Below are positions 12,701-25,307 of a stretch of 64,000 bases of DNA, one piece after another. Position numbers and translations under genes: made by a program. The DNA is from Viola odorata (lineage: Eukaryota > Streptophyta > Magnoliopsida > Malpighiales > Violaceae), in assembly GCA_963691705.1 (NCBI GenBank), contig OY829539.1, forward strand, positions 55,216,327-55,280,326, written 5' to 3'. Each line of letters opens with the position of its first letter. The stretch's first letter is position 1. Below the pieces are notes generated by a model. The model had not been told where the DNA came from. It saw only the letters and a list, made by a program, of their open reading frames with translations, and searched no databases.

Positions 12701-13572
12701 AAAAGAATTGGGGTATCTACACTGAAGTGTAATCTTTGTAAGAAGCTTTCAGATTCTATAGCGAAATCACCTAAAAAAAGAAATTGTCCTATTCATTCTA
12801 CCAAAGGATCAACAGCTTTCAGTAAAATATCTTTGAACTAAAACCATGTAGTTCATACTTTCTATGAGCAATCAACTAATGCACAATTGTATTTCCAAAC
12901 AGACTTTCGGAAGATGAATATCCAACAAAACTAAAGATAAGAGTTCTCTAACTAGAGTGTTCCATCATGTGTCCCCTGCCAAGTAACAATAATTAAAATA
13001 ATAATGCACCTAAAACATTCAATCTCCATCCTACATTCATCTTAGTTACACATTCACGAAAAACATCCTAAATTCAGTAACATTAAACCACTACCAGTCC
13101 TCATGCGATCAGTTAGAAGGACTAAAAAACAAGTATATACAAATTGAGAAGACATGTTATTACTTGATTTTTACCTGACATCAACTCCAACAAGCTTAGG
13201 ACCCAGGATTTCATTAATATTTCTAACAGCATTAAGCACACCTTTCCCACCATAAACACTCTTGTCCCCATCTCTGAGTTCCAAGGCCTCATAGATCCCA
13301 GTTGAGGCCCCACTTGGGACAGCAGATCGGAAAAGCTCATCAGTGACAAGATCAACCTCAACCGTGGGATTCCCACGGCTGTCAATGATCTGCCTTGCTT
13401 TCAACGACTTCAATTTGCATTCCTTGGTGATCTTCGCCGTAGATGGCGGCGCCACTGCCACTGAGCTCCGGACAGCTAAAGACCGAGCCTTAAGAGGAGG
13501 AGACGATCTGGGGTGGGAAGGGATTGATGGGTTTTTGAGAAAGTTGGTTGCTTGTTGAGTAATTAAGGCCAT
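9727..13572 (-). CDS. ENO1: plastid enolase (phosphopyruvate hydratase), complete
   Basis: Seven exons on the minus strand: 13175-13572, 11837-12144, 11379-11533, 10983-11300, 10694-10840, 10556-10606 and 9727-9792 (stop TAG). They total 1443 nt and 480 residues with no frame break. Enolase converts 2-phosphoglycerate to phosphoenolpyruvate. Visible motifs are [24 protein letters not shown], metal-binding [18 protein letters not shown], the catalytic Lys in LLLK (residue 393) and SHRSGETED. About 55 leading residues rich in Ser, Pro and Arg form a probable chloroplast transit peptide, absent from cytosolic enolase, which supports ENO1. Six introns; intron 1 is about 1.0 kb. Intron 4 has a GC rather than GT donor (AAG then GCAAGT), immediately after the catalytic Lys codon. 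The gene is convergent with PCO. Confidence 0.95.
10981..10986 (-). other. ENO1: non-canonical GC splice donor of ENO1 intron 4
   Basis: Read on the minus strand, exon 4 ends CTTCTCAAG and the intron begins GCAAGTC. The next exon starts after TTGCAG with GTTAACCAG, keeping LLLK|VNQIG in frame. AG|GCAAGT is the consensus of the minor GC-AG class of U2 introns. No GT nearby would preserve the frame and the conserved residues. Confidence 0.88.
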
Positions 13573-13660
13573 TTTTTTTTTGGGTGATTGTGGAGGAAGG
13601 GAAGGTGAAGAAGAAGAAGAAGGGTTTTGTGGGGTTTTATATATAGGAAGGGGCAAATAT
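13573..13660 (-). promoter_or_regulatory. ENO1 core promoter with TATA box
   Basis: On the minus strand TATATATAAAA (plus 13635-13645) lies about 63 bp upstream of the ENO1 ATG at 13572. The interval between is CT-rich on the coding strand (a GAA/TTC run at about 13607-13620), typical of a plant leader sequence. Upstream, 13757-13783 holds a short tandem of the word tcgagtg. The transcription start was not located. Confidence 0.6.
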
Positions 13661-15473
13661 AGGAAAGTCCGCCAAAGGGCGATGAAAGCAAGCGAAGTTG
13701 GTTGTTGGAATAGCCGTTGGTCGCTTGAAAATGAGAGACTTGCAATCGCAGGAGGCGCTGTCGAGTGTCGAGTGTCGAGTGTCGAGGCCGAGGTTAGGTG
13801 TGTATACTGTATAGTATACACTTGTTATGTGCATGTCTCCTATTCTTTTTGTCAATTGGTGTTTGCTGGGTGGGGCTATGTGGGCCTATCTACTTATGTT
13901 AACTATTTTACTCTTTTAGGTTTGTCTGAATAATGGCCCACCAATTTCTCACCTGATCCTCCAAAAAATTCTAGATTGAATTTTTTTCAGAAAATATATG
14001 GTTTAATTTTAATTTATGCAGATTTTAACTATTAGGACCGAATTAGAAAATTGTACACTATAGTTTTTTTATTGTGTGTGGGTGTGGGTAAGTCTACCCT
14101 CTCTTATTCTTTTTTAATTGGAATTATTATTTTTACAAAAAGTTAGATTGCATCAGGATAAAAGCGACTAATATACTACAACTATCAATTGAAAGTTAAA
14201 ACTATGAAAAAATAATAAAGGCTTTGGTAGGACTTGAACTCTTTAATCATAGTTTTAAAAATCGAATCGAATAAGTTGGTCTAACTAATAAATCGATAAT
14301 TCAGACCGCTAGCTGGTTCAATATGATATTTTTTCCACGGTTGAATTGGATGAAATTATTTGAACTCATTGAACTAGATAGTTGAACCAATCAACTCGAC
14401 TGGTTGAACAGATTCATCCCGAATTTTTTTACTCTTTTTCAATTTTTTAATTACTTATTGTATTTTTATGATATAAACATGTACTTATATTCTATTAAAC
14501 CACCATTTATTTAGTGGAGCTCAATTGAACCTTTAACTTAATAGCTGGAGTAATTTAATATCCGGTTCTAATAACTTTCATTTTAATAGCATCTAATCAA
14601 CCAATGACACCTAGGTATGCGTAGGAAATTCATACTCCCCTACGAGCAGCAATTTTTTATCCTTAAAGTAAAGTAAATTAAAGTATTAATTTTCACTAAT
14701 GCCACATATAATAAAAATAAGGAAAACAATTTTAAACTTGATAAAATATGAAATTTAAAAAATAAAGAAAAATAATAAATTATGAGTTTTTTTTTCTTTA
14801 GAAAAAATATAAAATGAAAACAAAGGCTATAAAAAAACAAATGAAAAATAAGGGGGAAAAACACAAAATAGTAAAAAATTAAGGCTAAATGACACTTTGA
14901 TCTTGCATTTGTCTTAAATTTTTAATAATTCATAATGAGAGAGCATGTGTATCTACAGTATCATATTACATGAAATAAAAAGCACATATTCTACATGTGA
15001 CATAATAAAACAAGCTAGAATCAATTTTAGTATTTAACTTCCTTATTAATAATTAGCTAATTTCTTAAAAAATTGTAAGCAATTCATAATGTTGCAATAT
15101 TGTTATAATTAATAAATGAAATTAACCCCACTCTTTATAGTATTTAAGAAATTTCAATAATAAGTAAATAATTTTAAAAAATATAAACTAGTACATGTTT
15201 ATTTTAAATTGCAATGATGGAATTTAATAGAGTATAAGGTGGACACTAAGTATAGGGCCCAGAAGATTCTATAGCAGAACAACGACATGTCGTCGCTTTT
15301 TGCTATGCCAGGATAAGTCCACAGCAATCGTCCACGGCCGGCCGCGACTACGCCGATAATACACCCTACAAATTAAGCATCATAACTAGTTAGGTGTTTC
15401 CTTCTAATCACTTTTTTTCCTATTGGTAATTCAGTTTACTAGCTGATTAATTCGAATTAGACCTTTTTTACTA
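13661..15473. other. AT-rich intergenic DNA upstream of ENO1
   Basis: No coding sequence, RNA gene or complete mobile element was recognised. The stretch contains poly-purine and AT-rich runs and one GC-richer patch near 15270-15350 whose nature I do not recognise. The ENO1 distal promoter is presumably at its left end. Confidence 0.5.
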
Positions 15474-15733
15474 CTCCCTCCGGTCCGAAATGTATAACGT
15501 TTTAGTATTTGCTTTTACTGTTTCGGCATGTATCTTAAAGTGGTCGGCAGACTCACTATTTGAGATAATTTTGCCCCTAATTTTTTCTCGGAAGTACGTT
15601 AAGGATTAACGTACGTTCGAAAAAAAGTACGGATTTTTTTGGGGTCAAATAGTGAGTCATCCGGCCTCCTCAATATGCATTCCTTACTGAATATTGGAAT
15701 GCGAGGAAGTCATACATTTCGGATCAGAGGGAG
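15474..15733. mobile_element. Stowaway-like MITE, copy 1
   Basis: A 260-bp element begins ctccctccggtccgaaatgt and ends with the inverted form atttcggatcagagggag. It is flanked by the dinucleotide TA on both sides (15472-15473 and 15734-15735). TIRs of the CTCCCTCCGTCC type with a TA target duplication are the hallmark of Stowaway MITEs mobilised by Tc1/mariner transposases. The interior is palindromic around the word taaggattaacgtacgttc. It has no coding capacity. A second copy lies at 17157-17419. Confidence 0.9.
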
Positions 15734-15735
15734 TA

Positions 15736-17154
15736 TCTAGCTAGAATTTGGCATTTGTTAATTTTTGGAGGAAGTGTGACTTAATTAAGTCTTCTTTTTC
15801 TAACAAAGTAATCTGTTACAACTTTTTTGCTACGGAAAATTTATATCTCAGCGTCCCTCCCTACACTACACAAAACGTTGGTACAACTTGCAACGATACT
15901 AGTAATTTATTTATTTTTATAGGTTGTAAAATTCAGCTCGACCATAAATTCAGTAAAGGGGAGAATTGAGAATTGAGGGTTGAACCGGAATAACTCGTAA
16001 TTTTAAAAAATTATTAAATAAAAATTATATTTGTATAAAGTATAACATTTTTTAAAATTAAATAAATGAAAATTTTACCTTTCATTTATATTATTTGTTG
16101 TCATTTAATATCACTTAGACATTAGCGGTGCAGTGACTAAGCTTTTGGTGACAAAATTGCTGAACATGCAGCTGAGTTTCAATCCCAAATTCAGCATTTT
16201 AAGAATTTATTTTAAAATTCAATCAATCCGGTGAAACTCGCTTTAATTCGACCGGGTCACCCGAATTTTTTTAGTAATCAGAAGGGTTTTTAAGGTTATT
16301 TAACCTACCCAGGTGACCGGTGCGCTAAATTTCCCTTTCGACGCAGTCGGACCAGTCCGAGTTTGACTTCAAGACCATATCGGGTAACTTACTCAATCCG
16401 AAAATCTGTCACTAAAAAGTTAAGTTCATGGTAAATTTCCGTCAATAAATTTGCTAATTACTCCAACAGAATGTTTTGTTGGTAATTTTACAAAAGCAAA
16501 TCATAAAAAAAAAATCCGTTGACGATTACTCCAAAGATTGCCAAAGAAAATTTTCCAAACAGATTTTTCTTCTTCAATGTTTTGTTTTTCTTTATTACTT
16601 ATCTATATTAATTAGTTTTAAGAGCTACAAAATATATCCTTAAAAAATCCAGCCAATCATCTTAAGAACCATTCAATCAGTACCAAATTATAATGTACCA
16701 AAATAACTTTGCAATCCCCTTGAAAAAATGACCTTACAAAATTCAAGTCGTAAATAGGTCGTGCTGAAAAACATGGTATTTTCGAAAAAAAATCTAGTTT
16801 AGTTTTTAAACATTTGTAAATTTCGATTTTTGGTAGACTTCTTAGTATGTGATAATCAAATTAAAAATGTAGACGAAATTATAATTCAATTGGTTAGAGC
16901 ATGTGTCAAAGAACCACTTCACCCACAAGCCATGACTTGTAAGTGAGGCTCAATGATATTAGTTATCTTAACACACTTAACACCCTCCCTCAAGTGAAAG
17001 CCCATCAGGGGCATACTTTGTGCTTATTTACTCACTTAATTAAATAAGGAGGGTGATAGAATTCGAACTCGTAACAGTAGGTCATGAATGACCCGCTACC
17101 ATGTCAAAGAACCATTTCACCCAAAAGCCATGACTTGTGAGTGAGGCCCAATGA
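15736..17154. other. intergenic DNA with a short direct repeat
   Basis: No gene is supported. Bases 16901-16972 (tgtcaaagaaccacttcacc ... ttagttatcttaac) recur at about 17101-17156 plus 17422-17435, where the second MITE interrupts the repeat. The origin of this repeat, possibly an old retroelement piece, is not recognised. Confidence 0.55.
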
Positions 17155-17156
17155 TA

Positions 17157-17419
17157 CTCCCTCCGGTCCGAAATGTATGACGTTTTAGCATTTGCTTTTA
17201 CTGTTCCGGAACGTATCTTAAGACGGCCGCCGGAACAGTCACTATTTGAGACAATTTTGCCCCAAATTTTTTCTCGGAAGTACGTTAAGGATTAACGTAC
17301 GTTCAAAAAAAAGTACGAAATTTTTTGGGGTCAAATAGTGCCTCATCCGGCCTCCTCGATATGCGTTCCCTACTGAATATTGGGATGCGAGGAAGTCATA
17401 CATTTCGGACCAAAGGGAG
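17157..17419. mobile_element. Stowaway-like MITE, copy 2, inserted in a duplicated sequence
   Basis: A 263-bp relative of the element at 15474-15733 with the same termini (ctccctccggtccgaaatgt ... atttcggaccaaagggag), flanked by TA at 17155-17156 and 17420-17421. The flanking sequence matches an uninterrupted copy at 16901-16972, which contains caatgatattagttatc with a single TA, so the insertion point and the TA duplication are directly visible. Confidence 0.92.
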
Positions 17420-17421
17420 TA

Positions 17422-17894
17422 TTAGTTATCTTAACAACATGTCATTTTAATGACATAAAATTATGATTTTGATCCTTAATATTGTAATATTAATAATATA
17501 ATCAATCTTTAAAAAAAATAAAATAAGAAAATCTTAATAGTGGAACAAATTATGGCCTTAACCACTGCTAGTATTTAGCAAATACCGACTAAGTATAGAA
17601 TAGATTATTGTTGCTACCCAAATTTTGTCCAATTTTATCTCACATCCATTCTGAACTTGTTCGCATGGGGGCGACAATTACACATATACGTAGACTTCTC
17701 TCTCCCCTTTTCTCTCCTTTACTATTCTTAATTTCTTCCTTCGCTTTTACAAACATTCTAAAAATCTGAAATTATTCGAGAAATCAACAAAAGGGCTATC
17801 AAAAATTTCAAAGAAAAACAAAAGGCTTGTCTTCAAATCTCTCAAGATTAACTTCTAATCATCCAATATATATGTTCCATTAATCGTTACCACA
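17422..17894 (+). promoter_or_regulatory. upstream region of tetraspanin gene 1
   Basis: The stretch holds the promoter and leader of the tetraspanin gene starting at 17895. A CT-rich tract at about 17695-17750 precedes an A-rich leader. No clear TATA box was identified. Positional call. Confidence 0.4.
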
Positions 17895-19219
17895 ATGTTT
17901 CGTCTCTGCAACTTCGTTTTCTCAATCATAAACGCGGTGATCATGGCGGTTGGCCTAGGAACCTTAGGGGTTTCCGTGTATTTTTTCCTAAACGGAGAGC
18001 CTAATTCTGTATGCCAAAAATCGCTTGAGATCCCACTTTTGATGATGGGACTCTTCCTAGTGGTGGTTTCCTTTCTGGGTTTGATGGGGTCATGCTGCCA
18101 TTTTCCTTTCTTGATATGGATATATTCGTTTGTGGCATTTTTGTTGATATTAGGGCTCATAGTTTTCACCTTATTTGCCTTTGTGGTAACTAACAATGGA
18201 GCAGGTAGGGTTCTGTCTGATATAAAGTTTAAGGAGTATCGGCTCGGTGATTATTCCAACTGGTTGAGAAATCATTTTGTCAATGACAAGAATTGGGATG
18301 CGATCAAGGATTGTTTGACGGAGATTCATGTCTGCGAGAGCTTATATGTTCATGAGCATCAAGTGGTCGCTGATTTTAATAAAAAAGAATTGACTCCTAT
18401 TCAGGTATTGTGTGAATTTCTTTTAATCTTAATGTGTTGGTTATTTATATAATTAATTAATCTTGGTTCATGAAATCTGATTTTTATTGAGAGAAGTTTT
18501 GTTTTTCTTAAAGAATAATCAGATTTTATCTAATTAATTGTTCCACCATCTCTCTCAGCCATCAGCAACCCCTCTCCTCCATCCCTTTCCTTCTTACACA
18601 ATCTTCAATCTCTTGAAATATATTGTTTAGATTTGTTTCTGTAATTGTCTAACTAGCTAGAATACTGTAAGATTATTTTTTCTTTATGATCCATGAGCAT
18701 AAGTGCCAAAGAGTGCGATATATTCGTGACTTATGCTTCATTCCTGAATTACAAATCGTTGAATCATACTCTAATTGAAAGTATTAAGATGCGCATTGGA
18801 TGTCTTTTGAGTGGACTAATTAATATTTAAAATATAATTGTTAATTAATTATGACATTGAAGAAATTAATTAATTCGTTGTGTTTAAATTGAAAATTTCA
18901 GTCTGGTTGCTGCAAACCACCAACATACTGTGGATTGGTATTCAAGAATGCAACATTTTGGGAGATGCCAAAATCAGGGCCCCAAGTGAAAGATCCGGAC
19001 TGCACTACATGGAGGAACGACCAGTCGTTGCTGTGCTATGACTGCAATTCATGCAAGGCTGGAGTTCTGGCCAACATTAGGAACAATTGGAGAAATCTGG
19101 CCATCATCAATGTCTGCATCCTTATCTTCATCATCACCATTTACTCCATTAGTTGTTGCGCTCGAAGAAGTTTACATTCCCGACCTCCCAAGTACCATAA
19201 AACCCTCAACACCCAATAA
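17895..19219 (+). CDS. tetraspanin 1 of the cluster (TET8-like)
   Basis: Exon 1 17895-18404 (170 codons) and exon 2 18902-19219 (TAA stop) give 275 residues, with a GT-AG intron. The topology is tetraspanin: TM1 about residues 8-30, TM2 47-68, TM3 76-98, a large extracellular loop about 99-236 and TM4 237-257 with a short tail. The plant hallmark GCCK motif (SGCCKPPTYCG) sits at the start of exon 2, followed by the CxWxxxxxxLCYDCxxCKAGV cysteine pattern that stabilises the loop. Tetraspanins organise membrane microdomains and, in the TET8 group, mark extracellular vesicles; the subgroup here is inferred. The single intron just before the GCCK motif recurs in the two complete paralogues downstream. 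No defect is seen. Confidence 0.92.
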
Positions 19220-19939
19220 CTAGCTATCAATACTGCTATTATAAAGCATAAGCAAAAGTAATAGTTTCAAGATATAGACGTTTTAATTTGTAAAAAAAAA
19301 GGAAACGTTTTAATATATATATAAAGAGTAATGATATTGTTAAGGACTAGCTCAATCGAATTAATTTAGGGAAGGACGTGGACAAGCAGGGTCGAGCGGG
19401 GAGAAAAAAGTTTGGGGGCCGAATAAATTGTTTTTGGCAAATTAATTTGGATCAAGTGAAAAATATAAAACTTAAAGGAGTAAACCGGTACTTTGGAAAA
19501 GTTTGGATCAGTACCAACTGTCCCGAAATCTTCTCTTCCAATTTCCCATATCAAAATGCTATCATCTACCAGAATAATTTGACAGTGGTTTCTGTTATTT
19601 TCAATTTGCAAAACCCATGATTCTTAACCATCGAGGGTTGGGATGATCATCTTAACAAGATATATCATGTTGAAGCCATCATGATAGGATCCCGACCCCT
19701 GTTCGGGTATTTTGTCAGCAAAAATAACACCACCCATATATAAAAGGCACTTGCATGAATGAAATAACCAACTAGGACTCGATGAAAGATAAAACATACA
19801 AACTTTTCCAATACCGTGTAAACATGCTCAACTGATTTTCTGCCCAAGTTACACTGAAAGGAGCATTCTCAAAGGGAGAGAAATTCTGAGACAAGGGAGA
19901 AGATGGAGGTTAGAAAGAGGCAATGCAATAGGGTATTTT
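19220..19939. other. intergenic DNA between tetraspanin 1 and a LINE remnant
   Basis: Holds the 3' UTR of tetraspanin 1. Short open frames near 19366-19620 occur on both strands without recognisable domains. Nothing further is supported. Confidence 0.45.
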
Positions 19940-20440
19940 TCAGGATCATTGGGTTCCAAATCTCTTTTCAACAGTGGAACACTCTTTAGCTTTTTTTATT
20001 CCTGAGACTACAGCGGTTAGAGATTTAATGAATGATGATGGTGTTATCTGGAACTCTACCCTGATATCATCTATATTTCCTGTTGACTATAAGTTCTAAG
20101 ATTCAAACCATTCCTTTGAGTTTTAGTCAGCAAGATGATGCTTTGACATGGGTACATACCAAGCATGGAGTGTATACAGTGAAGAGTGGATATCAAGTTG
20201 CATTATCTCGATTGCATGGGAACCCGACTTAGGACCATAATCTAGCATATTGGTGGAAGACTTCGTGCGCTCTACAACTTCCACCAAAGGTTAAACACTT
20301 TGTATGGAGGGAGACAAGTCTTCCCATTAGAGAGGGCCTTATGAGAAGAGGAGTGGTCCAAATTTGTTTGTGTTTAATTTCTTTGTGATTTAGCTGAAGA
20401 AACTGCTACTCATGTCCTGATTAATTGTTAGGTAAGCAAA
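19940..20440 (+). mobile_element. degenerate LINE ORF2 3' fragment
   Basis: Translating with shifts gives AVRDLMNDDGVIWNSTLI, then WVHTKHGVYTVKSGYQVA, then LPPKVKHFVWRE. This is the pattern of the C-terminal region of plant LINE ORF2 proteins leading into the zf-RVT domain. Stops and frameshifts abound, and there is no poly(A) or target duplication. It is more diverged than the LINE that follows at 20775 and belongs to a different subfamily. Limits are approximate. Confidence 0.7.
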
Positions 20441-20774
20441 CTTGTGTGAGATCTTACAAATCTCCATTGGTATAAGTATAAAGTTGTTCAAAGTTATCTA
20501 TAGGTTAATATTTTGTGTAATACTTAAAAACAATGTGCAGTTTTTTAATATATTATTTTATCGAAAGTATGTTATATACCTTCGCAACGCGCGAATTTCA
20601 TACTATTATCTTAATAATATAATTAAGGCCTGTAACATGCTTAAGCAAATTCACTACATCACATTGCAACAAATATATCTAATAATAAAATTATGTATAG
20701 GGTTATAAATTATAACACACCTTTTGAGTGGTTAGAAATGAAACAACTTGGAAACCTAGCTAGCTCATTAATTT

Positions 20775-23700
20775 CCAGATTGGACAGGGAAAAGAAAAAG
20801 AAAACAACAGATTGAATCTTGAATTTTCGCCAGTAATTAACAATTCACGTGAACTAAGTTCTTCCACCTGTCAGAAATCTAAGGCGGAACTAAGGGGTAG
20901 GGAGAATAGTCTTTGGCGGCAGAAATCTAGAATGAAATGGGACTCGCTAGGAGACAGGAACACTAAATTCTTCCACCTATCAGCTAAACTTGAAAGATTA
21001 AGGTGCAACGTGACAGAAATTCTTCAGGGAGAGAATAGGCTTACTACCCCAAATGACATTAAGAGGGCTGCTTCGGATTACTATTCTAAGTTTTTCAAGG
21101 AAGTGAAATGGGCGAGGCCGCAAATGATTGATCTGAGTTTCAATAAGCTGAGTGACATGGAGGTGCAAGAGCTGGATCGGGAAATCACCACAGAGGAAAT
21201 ATGGAGGACAGTTCAGAGCTGTGGAGGAGACAAAACGCCGGGGCCGGACGGCTGGTCTATGAGGTTCCTGAAAAAGGCGTGGGAAATTATTGGTCACGAT
21301 TTTAGTGAGCTGATTTTGGAATTCTTCCGTTCTGGAAGGATGCCGAAAGGAACTAATACATCCTTCATAACGCTTATTCCGAAAGTAAAAGCAGCGAAGA
21401 AGTTTTCGGAATTCAGACCGATCAGTCTGGTGAGTAGTTACTACAAAGTTATTTCAAAAATTCTAGCTACTCGCCTTGCTGCAGTTATTCCTTCAGTTGT
21501 TAGCGATTCACAGCATGGATTTATGAAAGGAAGAGGGACCTTGGATTGTGTGATGGTTGCCAACGAGATTGTCCATTCCCTGAAGAGGTGCAGACAGTCC
21601 GGTTTCCTTTTCAAGTTGGATTTTGAGAAGGCGTACGATTCGGTGGAATGGTCATATCTGTGGGATGTTCTAAATCTGATGGGCTTCAGTCAGCGGTGGA
21701 TTGGGTGGATCAGCCAGTGTCTCAGCTCGGCTACGGTGTCTGTTCTGATCAATGGTTCCCCGTCGGCGGAATTTGGATTAGGTAGAGGGTTACGTCAAGG
21801 CTGCTCCTTATCTCCTTTTCTATTTAATATAGCGGTGGAGGGTCTGCATCTCCTTTTTAACCGGGCAAAGGACCGCGGGCTGCTTCGGGGTATTGGTAAC
21901 GTCGCTGCAGGTTGGAATGTCACTCATCTCCAATTTGCAGATGACACGTTGGTCTTCGTCAACAACGAAGAAGAGGAGGTCCAAAATGTCAAAGGTATTC
22001 TTAGATGGTTCGACGCTTTCTCAGGGCTTCAAGTTAATTACCACAAGAGCACTTTGGTAGGGGTAAATATTCACAGATCGTTAGGGGAAACGATGGCTCG
22101 CCGAGCTGGCTGTAGATACGAGACGCTCCCTTTTAATTATTTGGGATCGACAGTAGGAATAAATCCTCGCAGGAGGGCTAACTGGACGGATTTAATTCGG
22201 AGGATGAAAGGAAAATTGGCCACATGGAAGGGCACTCTCCTTACCTTGGGAGGGCGCATTACTCTCATCAAAGCAGTGTTAGCTAGCCTTCCGATCTACC
22301 ACATGTCCTTATTTCGGTTCCCAACAGGGGTCATCAAGGAATGTGAAAAAATAATGCGAACCTTCTTATGGAGCGGGGGGGAATACAGAGCCGGTCTAGC
22401 CAAGGTGAAATGGAGTATGGTCACACGGCCTAAAGAGATGGGAGGTTGGGGTTGGGAGACCTGCGAGTTAAAAATGATGCTCTTCTTGGTAAGTGGATCT
22501 GGGGAGCCTTACGAGGGGATAACAAGCTGTGGGTTAAGATCATTCGTGGGGAATACAAATGCAACAGTTTGGGGAGGTTGTGGTTGCAAGACCATAGGGA
22601 TCTATCTCCCATTTGGAAGGATATTCTCGCGATTTGGGGAAAGGAGGCGACAGATTTCATCTCTGGTCAAACCATATTAAGCTTAAAGTGGGAAGTGGAA
22701 GATCATTTATGTTTTGGTGGGACCCTTGGCTGCTTCAGGTCCCTCTTGCTCTTAGATTCCCTAGGCTATATCACATTTCAGGTAACAAGGAGGGGAAAAT
22801 CTTAGATTTTGGCGAGTGGCAGGGAGGAGTTTGGGAATGGAAGTGGTGCTGGCGTAGGAACCTGTTTGAATGGGAAGCGGAAGAGCTTAGAGATTTGGTG
22901 GCTTTACTCCAGACGCCGTCTGTCAGTGAGAGGTCTGATTCTTTAGTTTGGAATACCGAACAGAACAACCAATATTCAGTCAAGTCGATCACTGCGTCTA
23001 TTGTTAAATCCAGTTACGGGGAACCGATGAATACCATCCTGAGCTCCTGTTGGCAGCGGTTGGTGCCTCACAGAGTAGAAGCGTTCATGTGGCTCGCCCT
23101 TCAAGACAGAATTACGACCAGAGATTTTCTGTTGCACAGACACATCATCGCGGAGGAGGAGAGCTCTTGCCCTCAATGCGACGATCCCTCCGAGAGCGCA
23201 AAACATCTGTTTCTTCACTGTCCTTCCTCGGACCCTATCTGGGAGTTCATATTTCGGTGGGTAGGTATTCGGTGGTGTAGACCAAGGTCTCTCCAAGATC
23301 TTTGGACTAGTTGGTGCGGGCTGATTGAGTGGGGTAGCAAACAAGCAAAACTGATATGGCAAACGCTTTTGTATGTTGTAATTTGGCATCTGTGGATCCA
23401 GCGTAACGATAAGGTGTTCAATAATTCATCGCCCTGCTCCTTTCGGGCTTGTCATGCCATTTTCGGGACCTGGTTTAGATGGATTAGGAGCTGGGAATCA
23501 ACCTTCCCGTATTCGGTCACTCAGATGCTCATCTCTTCGGTTTGGCTGGAAACGTGGGGAAGCGCAGCTGGCTAAGTATTCTGTCCACTCCTTGGAGTAG
23601 AGCTTGTATGTTCATTTTCTGTTTTGGTTTAGTCTCCTCGTAGCGCTGCTGGCTAAGAGTTTTCTGTCCTTTACTTGGAGTCGGACTTTTATTTTTTCCT

Positions 23701-23818
23701 GTTCTGTATTGATTTAGACTGTGCGTAGCTCTTGTTTCGGCTGCTGTAGGCTTGCCCAGTAGCAGTCATGTTCTCATGACCATTTTTAAATAAATCTCTC
23801 GGCTTATTGAAAAAAAAA
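20775..23818 (+). mobile_element. 5'-truncated L1-type LINE (RT and zf-RVT), with poly(A) tail
   Basis: A long frame at about 20812-22446 encodes a reverse transcriptase: GDKTPGPDGWSMRFLKKAW, KLDFEKAYDSVEW, GLRQGCSLSPFLFN and the catalytic LQFADDT. Around 22446 a one-base loss shifts the frame (MGG then LGLGDLRVKND continues in another frame), and near 22650 a second shift leads to the frame at about 22680-23575, which carries FWWDPW and a zf-RVT Cys/His region (CPQCDDPSESAKHLFLHC). A 3' UTR follows and ends ggcttattg plus nine A residues at 23810-23818. ORF1 and the endonuclease are missing, as expected for a 5'-truncated insertion. No target duplication was found. The domain order matches the full-length LINE at 34148, to which it is clearly related. 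Confidence 0.9.
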
Positions 23819-25307
23819 TTTCACCACTTAGTTTTTAATATGAGACACCAGTAACTAATTATAAGCATTGTAATTACCCTTATATGATGTGTCTAGTAGG
23901 TATAACTGGAGTGGTTAATTTGTGCTTTAATTTTCGTTACACCATTCCAAAAATAGAATTTTTTCTTACAACAAAATAAATTATATAAAGAGAACTTGCA
24001 AAATTAAATATTTTTAAAAATCAAAAACAACAAAAACTGAATTGAGGAAATATTTTTTAAAACAAAAGAAAAATAGTTGTTTTTTAACAAATTTCCTTTT
24101 TTTAATAATTTAATTAATTTCTCATTTCAAAAAACTTGAATCCATTAGCCAATAAAATTTAATGATTTTTTTTATCCTCTCCCTCACATCAGAATAAAAA
24201 ATTTAGTTCAAGAATGGAATTAAAATCAGATTTGTAATAAAATAAATTTAACTAAGATCTTTCATTAAGTTTTAGTTTTAAAATGAAATAAATACTTATC
24301 AAATTTGTGATGAATTACTTTTTTAGTGAATGACTTTTACTTATTTTTAGTTTAAATGGAAGTAGATTAATTAAGATTTTTTACTGTTATAAAAAAAATA
24401 AGATTTTTGACCTATTTTTTTAATTCATTTAATTATTATTTTTAATCTAAAGACGACGAGAAGCAGAGAACTGAGAGAAGTATGCATAACCTAATTTAGG
24501 TGTTGATTTATTCGGGTCTCATTTTACACGGATAGACCCATACAGGATTGAGATTCACTCGGTTGAGTTTCGACCTTGTACGAGACGGGTCTACCAACCC
24601 GACCTATAAAATGGGCCTGGAATTTTAGTACCGGTTTCGTCTAAGGACCCGAGTCTGGGTCGGGCCTATGGGTCTCAGGACTATTTGACATCCCTATTCT
24701 ATCGTGTGGTTTATGATATGATACGCGCAAACGGGGTAGAACCGGAACCGTCCCGGTAAGAACCGGAAAAAATAGAACCGAACCGAACCGTTAAATGTTT
24801 GAAGCCGATACACAGTCAAAATAGAATCATATAGTCAAATTTGATCAAAACCTATATACTTTAGTCAAACATTATATTTCTGATCTTATTTAATAAATAA
24901 TTGTATTTAAATGGGTTAACGAGTGAGTATAAATTAAATGGGTATCTATTTAAAAAGTTACATAGGTAATAAATGGGTATATTACCCATACCCACCCATA
25001 CCCATTTAAGGTATACTCATACCCACCCAAATCTACCCATTTAACACAGGTTACCTAATTAAGATTGTTTATATATATATATAATATTACCTTGTTAACC
25101 TTTTTAATAAAAAAATGGTTACAGAAATTGCATTTTTCACCCTATGTATCAAGGATCAAACGCATGACCTACCTTATAAAAAGAGCATGCATTTATCATT
25201 GTCTGCATATTTGCTTTGTTAATAGAAAACAAATGTGCCAATTATTTATTTATTTTATTTACCAGAATTTGATTGTTTTTTTTAAATATTTTAATTTAGT
25301 GATTTTG
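23819..25307. other. AT-rich intergenic DNA with hAT-like debris
   Basis: No gene is supported. At 24500-25045 there are words typical of decayed hAT elements: atttgacatcccta near 24685, and repeats of acccatacccaccc near 24980-25035. No paired ends or 8-bp target duplication could be established. The 5' exon expected for the tetraspanin fragment at 25308 is not here. Confidence 0.45.

Noticed and set aside
20775..23818. Target-site duplication for the truncated LINE
   Set aside because: The bases after the poly(A) run (tttcaccactta) have no convincing copy near the left end.
24500..25045. A complete hAT element in the spacer upstream of the orphan tetraspanin exon
   Set aside because: Words typical of decayed hAT elements are present, but I could not pair terminal repeats or find an 8-bp duplication.
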